Positions 1-9,243 of a stretch of DNA of 64,000 nucleotides are shown here, in pieces. Positions within the stretch are counted from its first letter, which is position 1. Each line of letters begins with the position of its first letter. Origin of the DNA: CAWDMN01 sp963803155 (GTDB lineage: Bacteria; Acidobacteriota; Terriglobia; Versatilivoradales; Versatilivoraceae); NCBI GenBank assembly GCA_963803155.1, contig CAWDMN010000063.1:62001-126000 (forward strand), read 5' to 3'. A program made the position numbers and the translations under genes. The notes under the pieces are model-generated. The model searched no databases, was not told the DNA's origin, and saw nothing but the letters and a program-made list of their open reading frames with translations.

Positions 1-1
1 A

Positions 2-3000
2 GTAAATGTAAAGGTGGACAATCCACCCTCAATTTCAGTCACAAGCCCTGCCAATGGCGCAACGCTGAATGGGACGGTGTCAATCCAGGCTAATGCGAGC
101 GACGATCAAGGGATCAGCCGAGTCGAGTTTTATGTCGATGGAGGCAAGCTTTCTGAAGTTGCAGCCTCTCCTTACACATATGGATGGGACACGACTCTCT
201 TTTCCAATGATTTTCACGTTTTGAGGATAGTCGCTGTCGATACGTCTAGCCAATCTTCGGAAAGTCAAATCACCGTATCTGTAAACAATAGCAACCTTCA
301 GATTCCGGCCACGGAGCGGGCCGCATTGGTAGAGCTTTTTAACACGGCCAAAGGATTGGGCTGGAGGCATCATGAACGCTGGGTTGATAATGTGGGGACT
401 GAATGCACCTGGTATGGAGTAACTTGTAGTCCCGGCAAGAACCACATCATAGGCATCAATCTTTTTGGGAACAACCTTATTGGCACTATTCCCAGCGAAC
501 TGTCAAATCTAAAGCAGCTTTCTTCATTGAACCTGTCCGGGAATTTCTTGACTGGAGGTTTGCCCTCGACAATAACCAGCCTTGCCAATTTGACTGAATT
601 GATCCTCTATAACAATCAACTCGCCGGAGGAATCCCCGCTGATGTGGGGAATCTGAAGTTGCTCCGAATTCTGAACCTTTCCAACAACGGCTTCTGGGGC
701 GGACTCCCATCGAGTTTGGGGAATTGCGCCAATTTGGCGGAATTGCGCGTCTCTAGGAACAATTTGACGGGTGGCATTCCTTCAGAAGTGGGCTTGTTGA
801 GTCAGTTGCAGTATTTATATTTGGATAATAATCAATTGGCCGGTTCGATTCCTGTTTCTCTTGGCAATTTGTCCAAGTTGATGGAACTCTCGTTTTCGGA
901 AAATGCTTTGAGCGGAGACGTTCCATTTGAGTTGGGAAACTGTCTCGCTTTGACGAAGATTGAAATGTATCACAACCAGATTTCCGGAGGATTGCCGCGC
1001 TCTATAGGGAATTTGCGCAACTTGTCGATTTTGGATATTCACGATAATGCTCTTTCTCAGAAGATTCCTACTACTATTGGGAATCTTACCAATTTGACTT
1101 ACCTTGATCTCTCCAGCAATAGCATTGATGAAAATATCCCGGATGAGATTGGCAACCTGATCAGTTTAGCCAAATTGTACCTCTCTTCTAACCGATTGAG
1201 CGGAAGCATCCCCGCTAGCATTGGGAATTTGAAGGCCTTGCTGGATCTCCGTCTGGATAGAAATAACTTGACTGGCGGACTCCCTTCAACTCTGGGGAAT
1301 TTGACCCTGTTGACATCGTTGCAGCTATTTAAAAATGGGCTCACGGGGACTATCCCTGACTCCTTCTCCAGTCTGACGAAACTCCTCTCCATGGATTTGG
1401 GCATTAATCAGCTTTCAGGGGATCTTCCAGTCTCCATTTTTCAGTATCCAGCCATGGAAGAACTGTACTTGGACTCGAATCAATTCACGGGAAAGGTTCC
1501 CGCGGAAATTGGTTCCTTTCACGGGAAGATTTTAGACATTTCTTCTAATCAATTGCAGGATTTACTGCCTCAGGAAATGTCCGGTCTCCCCAAGACTCTG
1601 GCTCTCGATTTGAGATGGAATGCCATACTCCCAATTCCTGACACGGAAGAATATAAACCTCTGCGGGATTTGATGGCTATTCTTCAACCGGATTATTTGG
1701 ATACACAGACTCTCCCCCCTGCAAGTGTAGCGGCCATCGCACTCTCCGCAACCTCAATCAAAATTCAATGGGATCCGGTGGCATACACCTCTGATCCTGG
1801 TGGGTATCAGGTTTTCTACAGTCGAAATCCATTGGGGCCGTATTCACTGGCGGGGACCATTGCGGGGAAGAATAATTCCTCATTTGCCGTCAATAGCCTG
1901 CTTCCCTCAGCCTGGTACTATTTTATTGTGGAGTCTTTTACTAATCCTCATGATTCGAGTAGTGTACCTTGGCGTGAAGAATTTCAGCAGAATATGTTGT
2001 CCAGCAGCGAAAGCAGCCAGGCTTATGCCCGAACCGCCGATTTTACAGGGCCCGTAGTAACCATCCTTCAGCCAGCCGACAACTCCGCTGTCAATGGAAT
2101 TGTACAGATTCAGGTAAGTGTGCAGAGCCAAAAGCCAATTGATTTCGTGAAGTATTATTTGGATGGTGTTGAGATAGGAAAAACCAGCACTGCCCCTTAT
2201 GAATTTGATTGGAATACCGCGGGTTTGTCGAACACTCCTCGGATTTTAACGGCCCAAGCGTTTGATATTAGCGGATTATGGGGGAAATCCGAAATCAATG
2301 TGCAGATTGCAAATCCGATGTGGATTGTTCCCTCCGCCGCAAGGATTAGCGGACAGGGCGGGGCTTTCTGGACGACAGATTTAACCATTGCCAATACAGG
2401 GGCGGAGTCCGTCAGTTTTACGGCTAAGTTCCTGGGGCATGGAGTCGATGGACGGAACGGGCCAGAGATGGCCTTGAATTTGGAAGGGGGAAAGAGTCTG
2501 ATTTTCAACGATGTTCTGAATAGTTTATTTGGTCTATCCTCCGATTATGGCGCCATCCAGATTACTTCACTTTCTCCCACCTTGGCGGTTCAGAGCCAAA
2601 CCTGGACGCCTATAGGGAAGGGGACATTCGGCCAGAGTGTCCCATCTGCCTATATTTCCGATTTGGTTAATTTCAAAATCGGAAGAGCCATTACCGCCAT
2701 ACAAGAAAATGCACAATTCCGTTCCAATCTCGTACTGGCAAATGCTACTGACTTGCCAGTGGCAGTGGATATTCGGCTTCAAGGTTTTGATGGAAGTGGC
2801 TTGGGGAGCAAGCAGGTTCTTCTTCCCCCCCTTGGAATGACTCAAATCTCTCAGATTGCTCGGTATCTTGGAGTGACTCAAGAGGTCTCTTCCGCAACCC
2901 TTTATCTTTCAACGTCCAGTTCAGGCGGAGCTTTTGCTGCCTATGTTTCGTTAATCGACAATCGTACCAACGACCCGCGCACCTTGCTGCCAAAAGCGGG

Positions 3001-3685
3001 AAAAACCTGGCTTCTTCCCTCCAGTGCCCATTCCGTGGGTTCGCAGGGAGCTGTCTGGGTGACGGATGTGACCATTGCCAACCTTGGGTCAGCTGCCGTC
3101 AACTATACGCTCAGATTTGTTCCGCATGATACGGATCCTCAATTTGGATCTCTCAAAAGTCTTACCATTGCCCGTGGAGAAACCGTTACTTTTGCCGATG
3201 TTCTGAATACGTTGTTCGGAGTTGCAAATAACTACGGCGCCTTGCAGATTCTTGGCTCATCCGATTCACTGGTAATGCAAAGCAATACCTATACGGCATA
3301 TCTCGGCGGAACTTATGGACAGAGTCTGACTGGTCTGACCTTCGATGAGATGGCCACTTCCAAAGCCCCAAAATCTATTTGCGGAGTCAGGGAAGATAGT
3401 GCGTTTCGAACCAATTTGGTTCTTGCCAATGGTCAAGCTAATCTTGCCACTGTAGATGTGATGCTGGTTTCTGCTGATGGGGTAACCTTGGGGACTCATC
3501 GATATTCGATACTCCCAATGAGCATGACGCAAGTTTCTTCGGTGGTGCGGGCGCTTGGAGTCACTGCGGATCTGGTAGGAGCTCGGCTGGTAATCTCAAC
3601 GCCTGATGTAAACGGATTCATTGCCTCCTATGCGACGACAATTGACAATACGACCAATGATCCAAGGACTCTGCTTGCTCAGTAG
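2..3685 (+). CDS. Secreted leucine-rich-repeat protein with Ig and FN3 domains (5' end outside window)
   Basis: The frame is open to the window edge, so the N-terminus is missing. Visible domains (residues counted from position 14): a bacterial Ig-like domain (about 5-92), a plant-type LRR cap with the W..DN.GTEC.W.GVTC pattern (about 100-140), roughly 17 LRRs of the plant type (IP..IGNL..L..L.L..N.L.G) up to about 555, an FN3 domain (568-676), a second Ig-like domain (678-766), then two copies of a 220-residue module starting W.VPS(A/S)A (769-992 and 997-1222). The twin C-terminal modules resemble domains common in secreted acidobacterial proteins. The same Ig/LRR/FN3 parts recur in the minus-strand protease at 59656-63201. 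Probably extracellular, in adhesion or carbohydrate binding; this function is inferred. No membrane anchor is visible at the C-terminus. Confidence 0.85.
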   Translation, partial: VNVKVDNPPSISVTSPANGATLNGTVSIQANASDDQGISRVEFYVDGGKLSEVAASPYTYGWDTTLFSNDFHVLRIVAVDTSSQSSESQITVSVNNSNLQIPATERAALVELFNTAKGLGWRHHERWVDNVGTECTWYGVTCSPGKNHIIGINLFGNNLIGTIPSELSNLKQLSSLNLSGNFLTGGLPSTITSLANLTELILYNNQLAGGIPADVGNLKLLRILNLSNNGFWGGLPSSLGNCANLAELRVSRNNLTGGIPSEVGLLSQLQYLYLDNNQLAGSIPVSLGNLSKLMELSFSENALSGDVPFELGNCLALTKIEMYHNQISGGLPRSIGNLRNLSILDIHDNALSQKIPTTIGNLTNLTYLDLSSNSIDENIPDEIGNLISLAKLYLSSNRLSGSIPASIGNLKALLDLRLDRNNLTGGLPSTLGNLTLLTSLQLFKNGLTGTIPDSFSSLTKLLSMDLGINQLSGDLPVSIFQYPAMEELYLDSNQFTGKVPAEIGSFHGKILDISSNQLQDLLPQEMSGLPKTLALDLRWNAILPIPDTEEYKPLRDLMAILQPDYLDTQTLPPASVAAIALSATSIKIQWDPVAYTSDPGGYQVFYSRNPLGPYSLAGTIAGKNNSSFAVNSLLPSAWYYFIVESFTNPHDSSSVPWREEFQQNMLSSSESSQAYARTADFTGPVVTILQPADNSAVNGIVQIQVSVQSQKPIDFVKYYLDGVEIGKTSTAPYEFDWNTAGLSNTPRILTAQAFDISGLWGKSEINVQIANPMWIVPSAARISGQGGAFWTTDLTIANTGAESVSFTAKFLGHGVDGRNGPEMALNLEGGKSLIFNDVLNSLFGLSSDYGAIQITSLSPTLAVQSQTWTPIGKGTFGQSVPSAYISDLVNFKIGRAITAIQENAQFRSNLVLANATDLPVAVDIRLQGFDGSGLGSKQVLLPPLGMTQISQIARYLGVTQEVSSATLYLSTSSSGGAFAAYVSLIDNRTNDPRTLLPKAGKTWLLPSSAHSVGSQGAVWVTDVTIANLGSAAVNYTLRFVPHDTDPQFGSLKSLTIARGETVTFADVLNTLFGVANNYGALQILGSSDSLVMQSNTYTAYLGGTYGQSLTGLTFDEMATSKAPKSICGVREDSAFRTNLVLANGQANLATVDVMLVSADGVTLGTHRYSILPMSMTQVSSVVRALGVTADLVGARLVISTPDVNGFIASYATTIDNTTNDPRTLLAQ

Positions 3686-3686
3686 G

Positions 3687-3773
3687 ATGCGTTAGCTCGA
3701 AGAGCGTAACGCATCGGAGTGCCGCATCCAACGCCAGATGGGTTACGCGCTGGTGGCCGCTGTTGCCACGCGC
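3687..3773. repeat. Two adjacent intergenic hairpins
   Basis: Directly after the LRR stop codon lies a near-perfect inverted repeat, GATGCGTTAGCTC / GAGCGTAACGCATC with a 3-nt loop and one bulge (3687-3716). A second imperfect one follows (CGCGCTGGTGGC / GCCACGCGCT, about 3736-3770). No T-run follows, so this is not a classical intrinsic terminator. The CGCGCTGGTGGC string is also found in the repeat block near 51296, so it may be part of a dispersed hairpin family. Confidence 0.5.
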
Positions 3774-3897
3774 TAATCCATCCCACAAAAACGGTTTTAC
3801 ACACTTTATAAATGGACTCTAAGTAGATAACGAGAAAAACCACATAAAATTTAGCTAAAACATTTGAGATTACATCCATCACTGGAGGAACCTTTTC

Positions 3898-4443
3898 ATG
3901 CGTAAATTGTTGTTGAGTTTGGCGCTGGTTTTGATGTTTAGTCTGGTAGCAGCGGCCCAGGAATTTCCTCAAGGGGAAATTTTTGGTGGATATTCCTACA
4001 ACAGAATGGGGGGAGGCAATTACAATGGTTGGATTGCATCCATCGTTGAGAATGCCCACCATATCGTCGGAGTTAAAGGTGAAGTCAGCGGACATTACCT
4101 GACTACAACCAACTCCTTTGGCAAATCGGAAAACTCGCTCTATCACATGGTGGTTGGTCCCCAGTTTGCTTTTCGCAAGTCCGAAAAGATGACTCCGTTC
4201 TTCCACGCCATGGTGGGAGCAACGAATCGGCGATTAAAAACCACGCCTGCCTCAGCACCCCAAACTGATTCCCACACGATGTTGGCTGTCGTTGCGGGAG
4301 CAGGCTTTGACTACAATGTGACCAAAGGATTTGCCGTTCGAATTTTGCAGGCCGATTACATCTTGAATCGCTTTCAAAGGGAATCCTTCAATAATATTCG
4401 CCTCTCCTTCGGGTTTGTTTACCGGTTTGGCTGGCGTCATTAG
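3898..4443 (+). CDS. Outer-membrane beta-barrel protein (OmpW-like, OMP_b-brl)
   Basis: 181 residues. A clear signal peptide (MRKLLLSLALVLMFSLVAAAQ) is followed by short alternating beta segments: EIFGGYSYNR, then NGWIASIVENAHHIVGVKGEVSGHY, and an end in FGFVYRFGWRH, whose aromatic C-terminal strand fits BAM-dependent insertion. The FGGYSY opening and the NGW...V.G.VSG pattern are typical of the many small beta-barrels of Acidobacteria. A good ribosome site (GGAGGA, 8 nt) supports the start. It stands alone, with no operon partner. Substrate unknown; most likely a small eight-stranded barrel. Confidence 0.8.
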   Translation: MRKLLLSLALVLMFSLVAAAQEFPQGEIFGGYSYNRMGGGNYNGWIASIVENAHHIVGVKGEVSGHYLTTTNSFGKSENSLYHMVVGPQFAFRKSEKMTPFFHAMVGATNRRLKTTPASAPQTDSHTMLAVVAGAGFDYNVTKGFAVRILQADYILNRFQRESFNNIRLSFGFVYRFGWRH

Positions 4444-4919
4444 CGATCAGCTGATCCGCCGGCCAGAGCCCATAATTTTGGCGAAGGCATCATTCCTCCC
4501 CTCACTTGATGGCGAGGGGAGGACGAATCCTTTTGGCTATTCAATTTTAACCCACTGCATCCCGGAAACGCGCTCGATCAGCCCTCGGATTTCCTACTTT
4601 CTTTCCCTTAGCCCTGGCTTTCAGGCTCAATCGCTTTGATTCTACGTGCGGGATAAAGTCCATCTTTGGCAATGCGCCCGCAAAATATACAGAACCCGGA
4701 ATATACAAGCAGAATCCGTGTCGGGGCATTTCCTTCGGACACATGGCCCGTCTGTTGCCGGGCAGTCTGTTTTTTCCCCTTTGGAGAACATCTCGGTTTA
4801 TTGCCCCGCCGTCTAGTGCTACACTGTGAATGCTTGTACGGTTATTTCAAAAGTGGTCAGGCAAAAAGCTACTATCATGATCGTAGAAGTCTCGCCAATT
4901 TCGAACTTGGAGGTTTGCC
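4444..4919. other. Non-coding stretch with one hairpin
   Basis: 476 bases with no ORF that looks like a gene. It holds a perfect 9-bp inverted repeat CCTCCCCTC / GAGGGGAGG with a 10-nt loop at 4495-4522. The preceding bases (GGCCAGAGCCC, then GAAGGCATC) loosely resemble the dispersed structured repeat at 12495-12602, so this could be a decayed third copy. That relation is weak. Confidence 0.4.
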
Positions 4920-5804
4920 GTGGTGAAAGTCAAAATGGTATGGTCTGTCTTATGCGTTGTAATGATGTGCGGATTCATTATTTCGATTAGCGGATTGCGA
5001 GCTGGAGAGATGCCAAACGAATTAAAAGTAGGGGGCTTTCTAATTGGCCCCCAAGCCTACAGTTTCAACCGTTTTTCTTTCTTCGAAGCAGTTGACAAAG
5101 CCAAGCAGGTTGGCGCTAATGTGATCGAGGCCTATCCCGGCCAACGTCTAAGTCCAGAAGATAAATCACCCTTCAACCACCAGGCGTCTGCCGCAGTATG
5201 GGCCAAAGCAAAAATAAAATTGGAACAGGTGGGAATTCGCTTGCTGAATTACGGTGTGGTACCCTTGGGAAAAACGGAGGCGGAAACAAGACAGGTTTTT
5301 GATTTTGCCAAGGTTCTGGGTATTCCCACAATTACTTCAGAACCAGCGGACGGCTCCTTTGATCTGATTGAAAAATTGGTCAAGGAGTACAACATCAAGG
5401 TGGCTATCCACAATCACCCCAAGCAGCCGAATAATCCCAGTTATAAATATTGGGATCCTCAATATGTGCTTTCTTGCGTAAAGGGGCGGGACCTCCGGAT
5501 GGGCGCGGCTGCTGATACGGGACACTGGGTACGTTCCGGCATCAAACCTATCGATGCGGTAAAATTGCTGGAAGGCAGGATCATCAGTTGTCATCTAAAA
5601 GACCTGAATGAATTCAGCTCCCAGGCTCATGATGTTCCTTATGGACAAGGAGTCTCCGATGTCAAGCTGGTTTTGGATGAATTGATCCGTCAACGCTTCA
5701 ATGGAAATATTTCCATCGAGTATGAGTACAATTGGGACAACTCTGTCCCCGAGATTAAACAATGTATCGATTTTGTGAGAGAGTACGGGAAAACGGCATG
5801 GTAA
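4920..5804 (+). CDS. Exported sugar phosphate isomerase/epimerase-like TIM barrel
   Basis: 294 residues starting with GTG, chosen because GGAGG lies 6 nt upstream; a second GTG follows at once. A hydrophobic signal peptide (about 1-29) precedes an AP-endonuclease-2/xylose-isomerase-type TIM barrel. Metal-site motifs can be seen: E in VIEAYPG, the AIHNHPKQ segment, ADTGHW, SCHLKDL and the final E in SIEYE. This family isomerises or epimerises sugars or myo-inositol derivatives. Exported members are frequent in Acidobacteria, Planctomycetes and Verrucomicrobia and are seldom characterised. Monocistronic as far as visible. Substrate not predictable. Confidence 0.8.
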   Translation: MVKVKMVWSVLCVVMMCGFIISISGLRAGEMPNELKVGGFLIGPQAYSFNRFSFFEAVDKAKQVGANVIEAYPGQRLSPEDKSPFNHQASAAVWAKAKIKLEQVGIRLLNYGVVPLGKTEAETRQVFDFAKVLGIPTITSEPADGSFDLIEKLVKEYNIKVAIHNHPKQPNNPSYKYWDPQYVLSCVKGRDLRMGAAADTGHWVRSGIKPIDAVKLLEGRIISCHLKDLNEFSSQAHDVPYGQGVSDVKLVLDELIRQRFNGNISIEYEYNWDNSVPEIKQCIDFVREYGKTAW

Positions 5805-5884
5805 TCGGAAGTGAATAAGAAGACTGTGCCGATACAGGGGAAAGCGCCGGTCGTCAAGATTGCGGATCGGCGCTACCATCGAAA

Positions 5885-7444
5885 TCATCGTTTGGTTTCA
5901 GCCATTCTCTCCATGATTTGGCGGGAGATTTGGACCAGCTTTTGCCGATTATCCATTTCATCGGAAACATCCGCTGGTTCGAAGCGAAAAGTTTTGTTTT
6001 TGAATTGAATCTTCAAGGATTTCCCTGCTTCTATTTTTTCGATCTCACTGTAGGGACGAATAAACCCTTCATCGGAACTTCCCACTGGCTCAAAAGAGAT
6101 TTCCTCACCCTTCAGCGTTAAGACCCCGCGACAACTTCCTACAAAATGACGGTGAATAACATTGATGCTCTGTGCTGGCTGATTATTGCTGATGGCCCCA
6201 CGGGCGGGCAGCATTGGCAATGGGGCAGAGACCTGCCGGGGAGTAGTCGAAGGAAGAGCCACTGTTCCAGCCGAGGATGCCGGCCTCACTTGGCTGGAGG
6301 CCGGAGGTGGAAGCATCCCTGATGAGACCGTTCCTGTTGAGGAGGCTCCTGAAGGAGAAGTCGCTGATGGAGGCGCCCCCGGTGGAGGGAGATGGGAATT
6401 AATGCTTTCGCCACCCAATTGTTCTGGATGCAGGCGCTCGAAAATTCTCTTTTTGAGCTCGAGCGCCTCCTGGTTTTGGGGCTGTTTTTCCAAAATGCGA
6501 TCGCAGAACTGCAGGGCTTCCATCAACTTTCCCTGACTATATAAGACAGAGGCCGTGGAAAGCATTTCTTCAGGATTAATCAAGGTTTCGGGGAGCCTGG
6601 CCAATTTGACTGAAAGAGATGTGGGTTGGCGTTTGCCAATCAAGAGTTGCTGGGTATAAGTAAGGTAACCAGGCATCTCGATTTTTAGACTGTATGTTCC
6701 CGTTTCCACCGGCTCCAGGTGAAGATGCGTCCTTCCTTTTAACTCTCCATTCAACCAGACATCCGCTCCTTCAGGTTCTGAAATGATGTCGAGGCTGCTG
6801 GGCGCCAGCTGCCAGAATTTCCAGAAACCAGCAATACCAATCACAGTCAGGACAATAAGCATGGAAACCAAAATTTGTAACGGTCTTCGGGAAGAAGGAA
6901 AGGGGAGTATTTCAGGTTGCGAAGACTGCTCGATCTTTTCTTGATCTCCACCACCCGGATCTTCAGCACTAACCTCACCTGCTGGCTCTGAACTCACATT
7001 AGGTCCAGCGATTTCCATGACCACCGCCTGTTCACGGAGGGGAGGAGAAGAGGAATCCACTGTCGGAGCCATTCCCTGCGCATCGGGAGGAGTCTTGCTG
7101 GCCGCCGCCTGCTTTTCTAAAAGCAATTGATGGCAAAGATGCACATAATCCTGTATCGTGCGGTCTTCCGGCTTTTGTCCAGAAAGAAAAGCAAACTTTT
7201 CCTGGCTCTCGGAGTATTCTTCCCGGTCAAAAAGGTCCATGGCCTCTTTTTTCAAATTCTCAAGATAGACTTCCCATTCCTCCCGCAAACGCAATTCCTC
7301 CAGTTTCCCGCGGGCCTCCTCCGCCAGAGCCGCCGCCTCTGCATCCTGGAGAAGATGCGGCGTGAGCAAATCCAAACAGGCGATGTAGTCTTCCTGATCG
7401 AACAATATTTTGGCTTGTTTCAGAAACTCCGTTTGGCTGGCCAT
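5885..7444 (-). CDS. PEGA-domain membrane protein with TPR-like and PH-like regions
   Basis: 519 residues. The N-terminal 120 residues are helical and TPR-like (AKILFDQEDYIACLDLL, then AMDLFDREEYSESQEKF). A transmembrane helix sits at about 190-212 (LVSMLIVLTVIGIAGFW). A PEGA domain follows at about 218-285 (SEPEGADVWLNGELKGRT, then YSLKIEMPGY), then a TPR-like pair of helices (295-340) and a Pro/Ser/Ala-rich linker (345-430). The C-terminal 75 residues are beta-rich (CRGVLTLKGEEISFEP, then IEKIEAGKSLKIQFKNKTFRF) and look like a GRAM/PH-type fold. The PEGA side is probably periplasmic and the first TPR-like region cytoplasmic. Function unknown; envelope-linked scaffolding is inference. No kinase domain is present, although PEGA often accompanies one in this group. 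Confidence 0.75.
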   Translation of the reverse strand: MASQTEFLKQAKILFDQEDYIACLDLLTPHLLQDAEAAALAEEARGKLEELRLREEWEVYLENLKKEAMDLFDREEYSESQEKFAFLSGQKPEDRTIQDYVHLCHQLLLEKQAAASKTPPDAQGMAPTVDSSSPPLREQAVVMEIAGPNVSSEPAGEVSAEDPGGGDQEKIEQSSQPEILPFPSSRRPLQILVSMLIVLTVIGIAGFWKFWQLAPSSLDIISEPEGADVWLNGELKGRTHLHLEPVETGTYSLKIEMPGYLTYTQQLLIGKRQPTSLSVKLARLPETLINPEEMLSTASVLYSQGKLMEALQFCDRILEKQPQNQEALELKKRIFERLHPEQLGGESINSHLPPPGAPPSATSPSGASSTGTVSSGMLPPPASSQVRPASSAGTVALPSTTPRQVSAPLPMLPARGAISNNQPAQSINVIHRHFVGSCRGVLTLKGEEISFEPVGSSDEGFIRPYSEIEKIEAGKSLKIQFKNKTFRFEPADVSDEMDNRQKLVQISRQIMERMAETKR

Positions 7445-8607
7445 ACTGATGAATCCCTTTATTTCCCGTCAATTTGGAAATTACGTTGCCATAACACCGT
7501 GCGGGGGATCAATCTTGGGAACAAAATCGGCCTTGAAGCAAATGACGTCTTCCCCGCCATGAGATCTGAGTGACGCGTTCGACATGTATGACAAAATAAA
7601 TCAACTCGAAACCGCAATTTCATAATCTGTTTTTTCCACCCAAGAAATCTCGCGGGTGCATTCGCCAAAAATTTTATTATACATGAAAACCGACCACACT
7701 CAGGAGGTATTCCCCGTGGGCGATTCAATGTGTGAGGGGGCGGCCTAGTCGCGCTGATCGGATGAACTGAGCAAAAAGCCGGGAGGCTCGACCTCCTGTG
7801 CCTTCCATTCCCGGCACACTCTCTTTCCTGTTGCATTTTGAATCGCACCCGTACTCCCTGCCATTTTTGGATTCTGGTTATTGATGACAATTTGGGATAT
7901 GAACATTGAATGAGGTTCTATTCTGAGGTATCCCAAAGATGCCTCGTAGTGGGACGCAAACTTCCAACAGGTCATAGATGCAATTTACCTCTTGAAAATT
8001 GACAGTCTTGAAATTCATCCCCACCATGGATCCTGAATTCAGTCCTCATCATTGCACTATTTGCCGTATTCTTGGGGGATACGCTACCATGGCTTGATTC
8101 GCCAATGCTCCCCATTCGAGAAAGTATCATTACCGTGTAGATGGGCTCGAAGGTGACTAGAAATCAGCTTCGATGAATTTCCAGCCTCTGAATGGTCATT
8201 CGCACTGCCGCAATGGTTATATTTATAGGTCTAGTGCGGGATCTCTTCTTTGGACCACCTATGATACATGACAATTTCTCAAGTCTCTATTTCGAGGAGT
8301 CCCAAAGTCTCGAAAGAAAACCAATAAAGACGTCCAGATTCGTCACCGCTCATCCGGAAAAAACTGCCATTCACCGATAATTAGTTCAATTCTTCCAATA
8401 TCAGCAATAAAGTATCCCATCGACACCGGCTCTCGGCCTGACGGCGCTGGTCGAGGGGAGGCCTCATGGGTCGGAAAACATCCGCGTTTTCTGTTCTAAA
8501 TTGTTCCGAAGATCGGATGGTGGAGGTCTGCTGACAAGGGTTCTTAGTGCTCGCGTCGAAATTGTCGGTTGTGTGGCACAAGCTGCGAAGAGGAATAGAT
8601 ACCGTCT
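7445..8607. other. 1.16-kb gene-poor region
   Basis: No convincing gene. It contains one copy of a dispersed hairpin element (7717-7850). A minus-strand reading frame ending near 7459, with a possible ATG at 7623 (about 54 residues, CHTC motif), has no ribosome site and no recognisable family, so it is not called. The remainder (7990-8600) holds only short unrelated frames on both strands and may be decayed sequence. Confidence 0.5.
7717..7850. repeat. Dispersed hairpin repeat, family C, copy 1
   Basis: The core GATCGGATGAACTGAGCAAA, then CGGGAGGCT, matches positions 33836-33868 (GATCGGCTGAACTGGGCAAA). The flanks form a long imperfect stem: GGGCGATTCAA on the left pairs with the complement of TTGAATCGCACC on the right. 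The arms are more decayed than in copy 2. No transposase and no coding frame. Confidence 0.6.
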
Positions 8608-9243
8608 ATGCAAGGACTACTTCTAGGTTTAGCCAGTGGGACTGTATGTGTGGCTTACTGTGCTCCTGTCTTGGTGCCTTTCTTTCTTGGCGAAGGATTA
8701 CAAATTCGCGGATCCATACTGGGACTGGCCAAATTCCTTTTTGGGAGAGCGGCTGGATATCTCTCTTTTGGATTCTTGGCTTGGTTTTTTCATGAGGTAG
8801 TCTTGAGCAGGACGAACCTCCATCACATTAGCGTGGGTGCCGTATATATTCTCCTTTCTTTCTTGTTGCTTTTCTTTGGGCTGGAGGTGAGGCACCAACA
8901 CTGTGCGGGCCGCCTTTTTCATGGCTTAGCTGGTAGACTTCCAACTTGGAGTGAATGGATTTTCCCCATTGTCCTTGGCTTTTTGACCGGTCTGAACCTT
9001 TGTCCTCCGTTTTTGCTTGCATTTGCCGCGGCCACCGACATTGGTTCATTAAGCCACAGTCTGTTTTTCTTCCTGATGTTTTTTTTGGGAACCTCTCTAT
9101 TCTTTTTGCCTCTCCCTTTGTTGAGTTTTTTTAACCGGCTCCAAATATTCAAGACTGTTGGAAGGATGGCGGCCATAGTCGTTGCTGCCTATTATCTTTA
9201 TTCAGGGATCATTCTTTTAGGAGGAGGCCTCATCGCCCTATGA
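8608..9243 (+). CDS. DsbD/TauE-like polytopic membrane protein
   Basis: 211 residues with six predicted membrane segments. Two cysteines sit in matching positions at the start of helices, VAYCAPVLVPF (about residue 18) and GLNLCPPFLLAF (about 132). This is the internal-duplication pattern of the CcdA/DsbD transmembrane domain and of the UreH/TauE-like DsbD_2 family, which move electrons or metals across the membrane. The stop codon overlaps the ATG of the next gene, a polyferredoxin, so the two are translationally coupled and probably act together in periplasmic redox or metal handling. Specific substrate not determinable. Confidence 0.75.
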   Translation: MQGLLLGLASGTVCVAYCAPVLVPFFLGEGLQIRGSILGLAKFLFGRAAGYLSFGFLAWFFHEVVLSRTNLHHISVGAVYILLSFLLLFFGLEVRHQHCAGRLFHGLAGRLPTWSEWIFPIVLGFLTGLNLCPPFLLAFAAATDIGSLSHSLFFFLMFFLGTSLFFLPLPLLSFFNRLQIFKTVGRMAAIVVAAYYLYSGIILLGGGLIAL

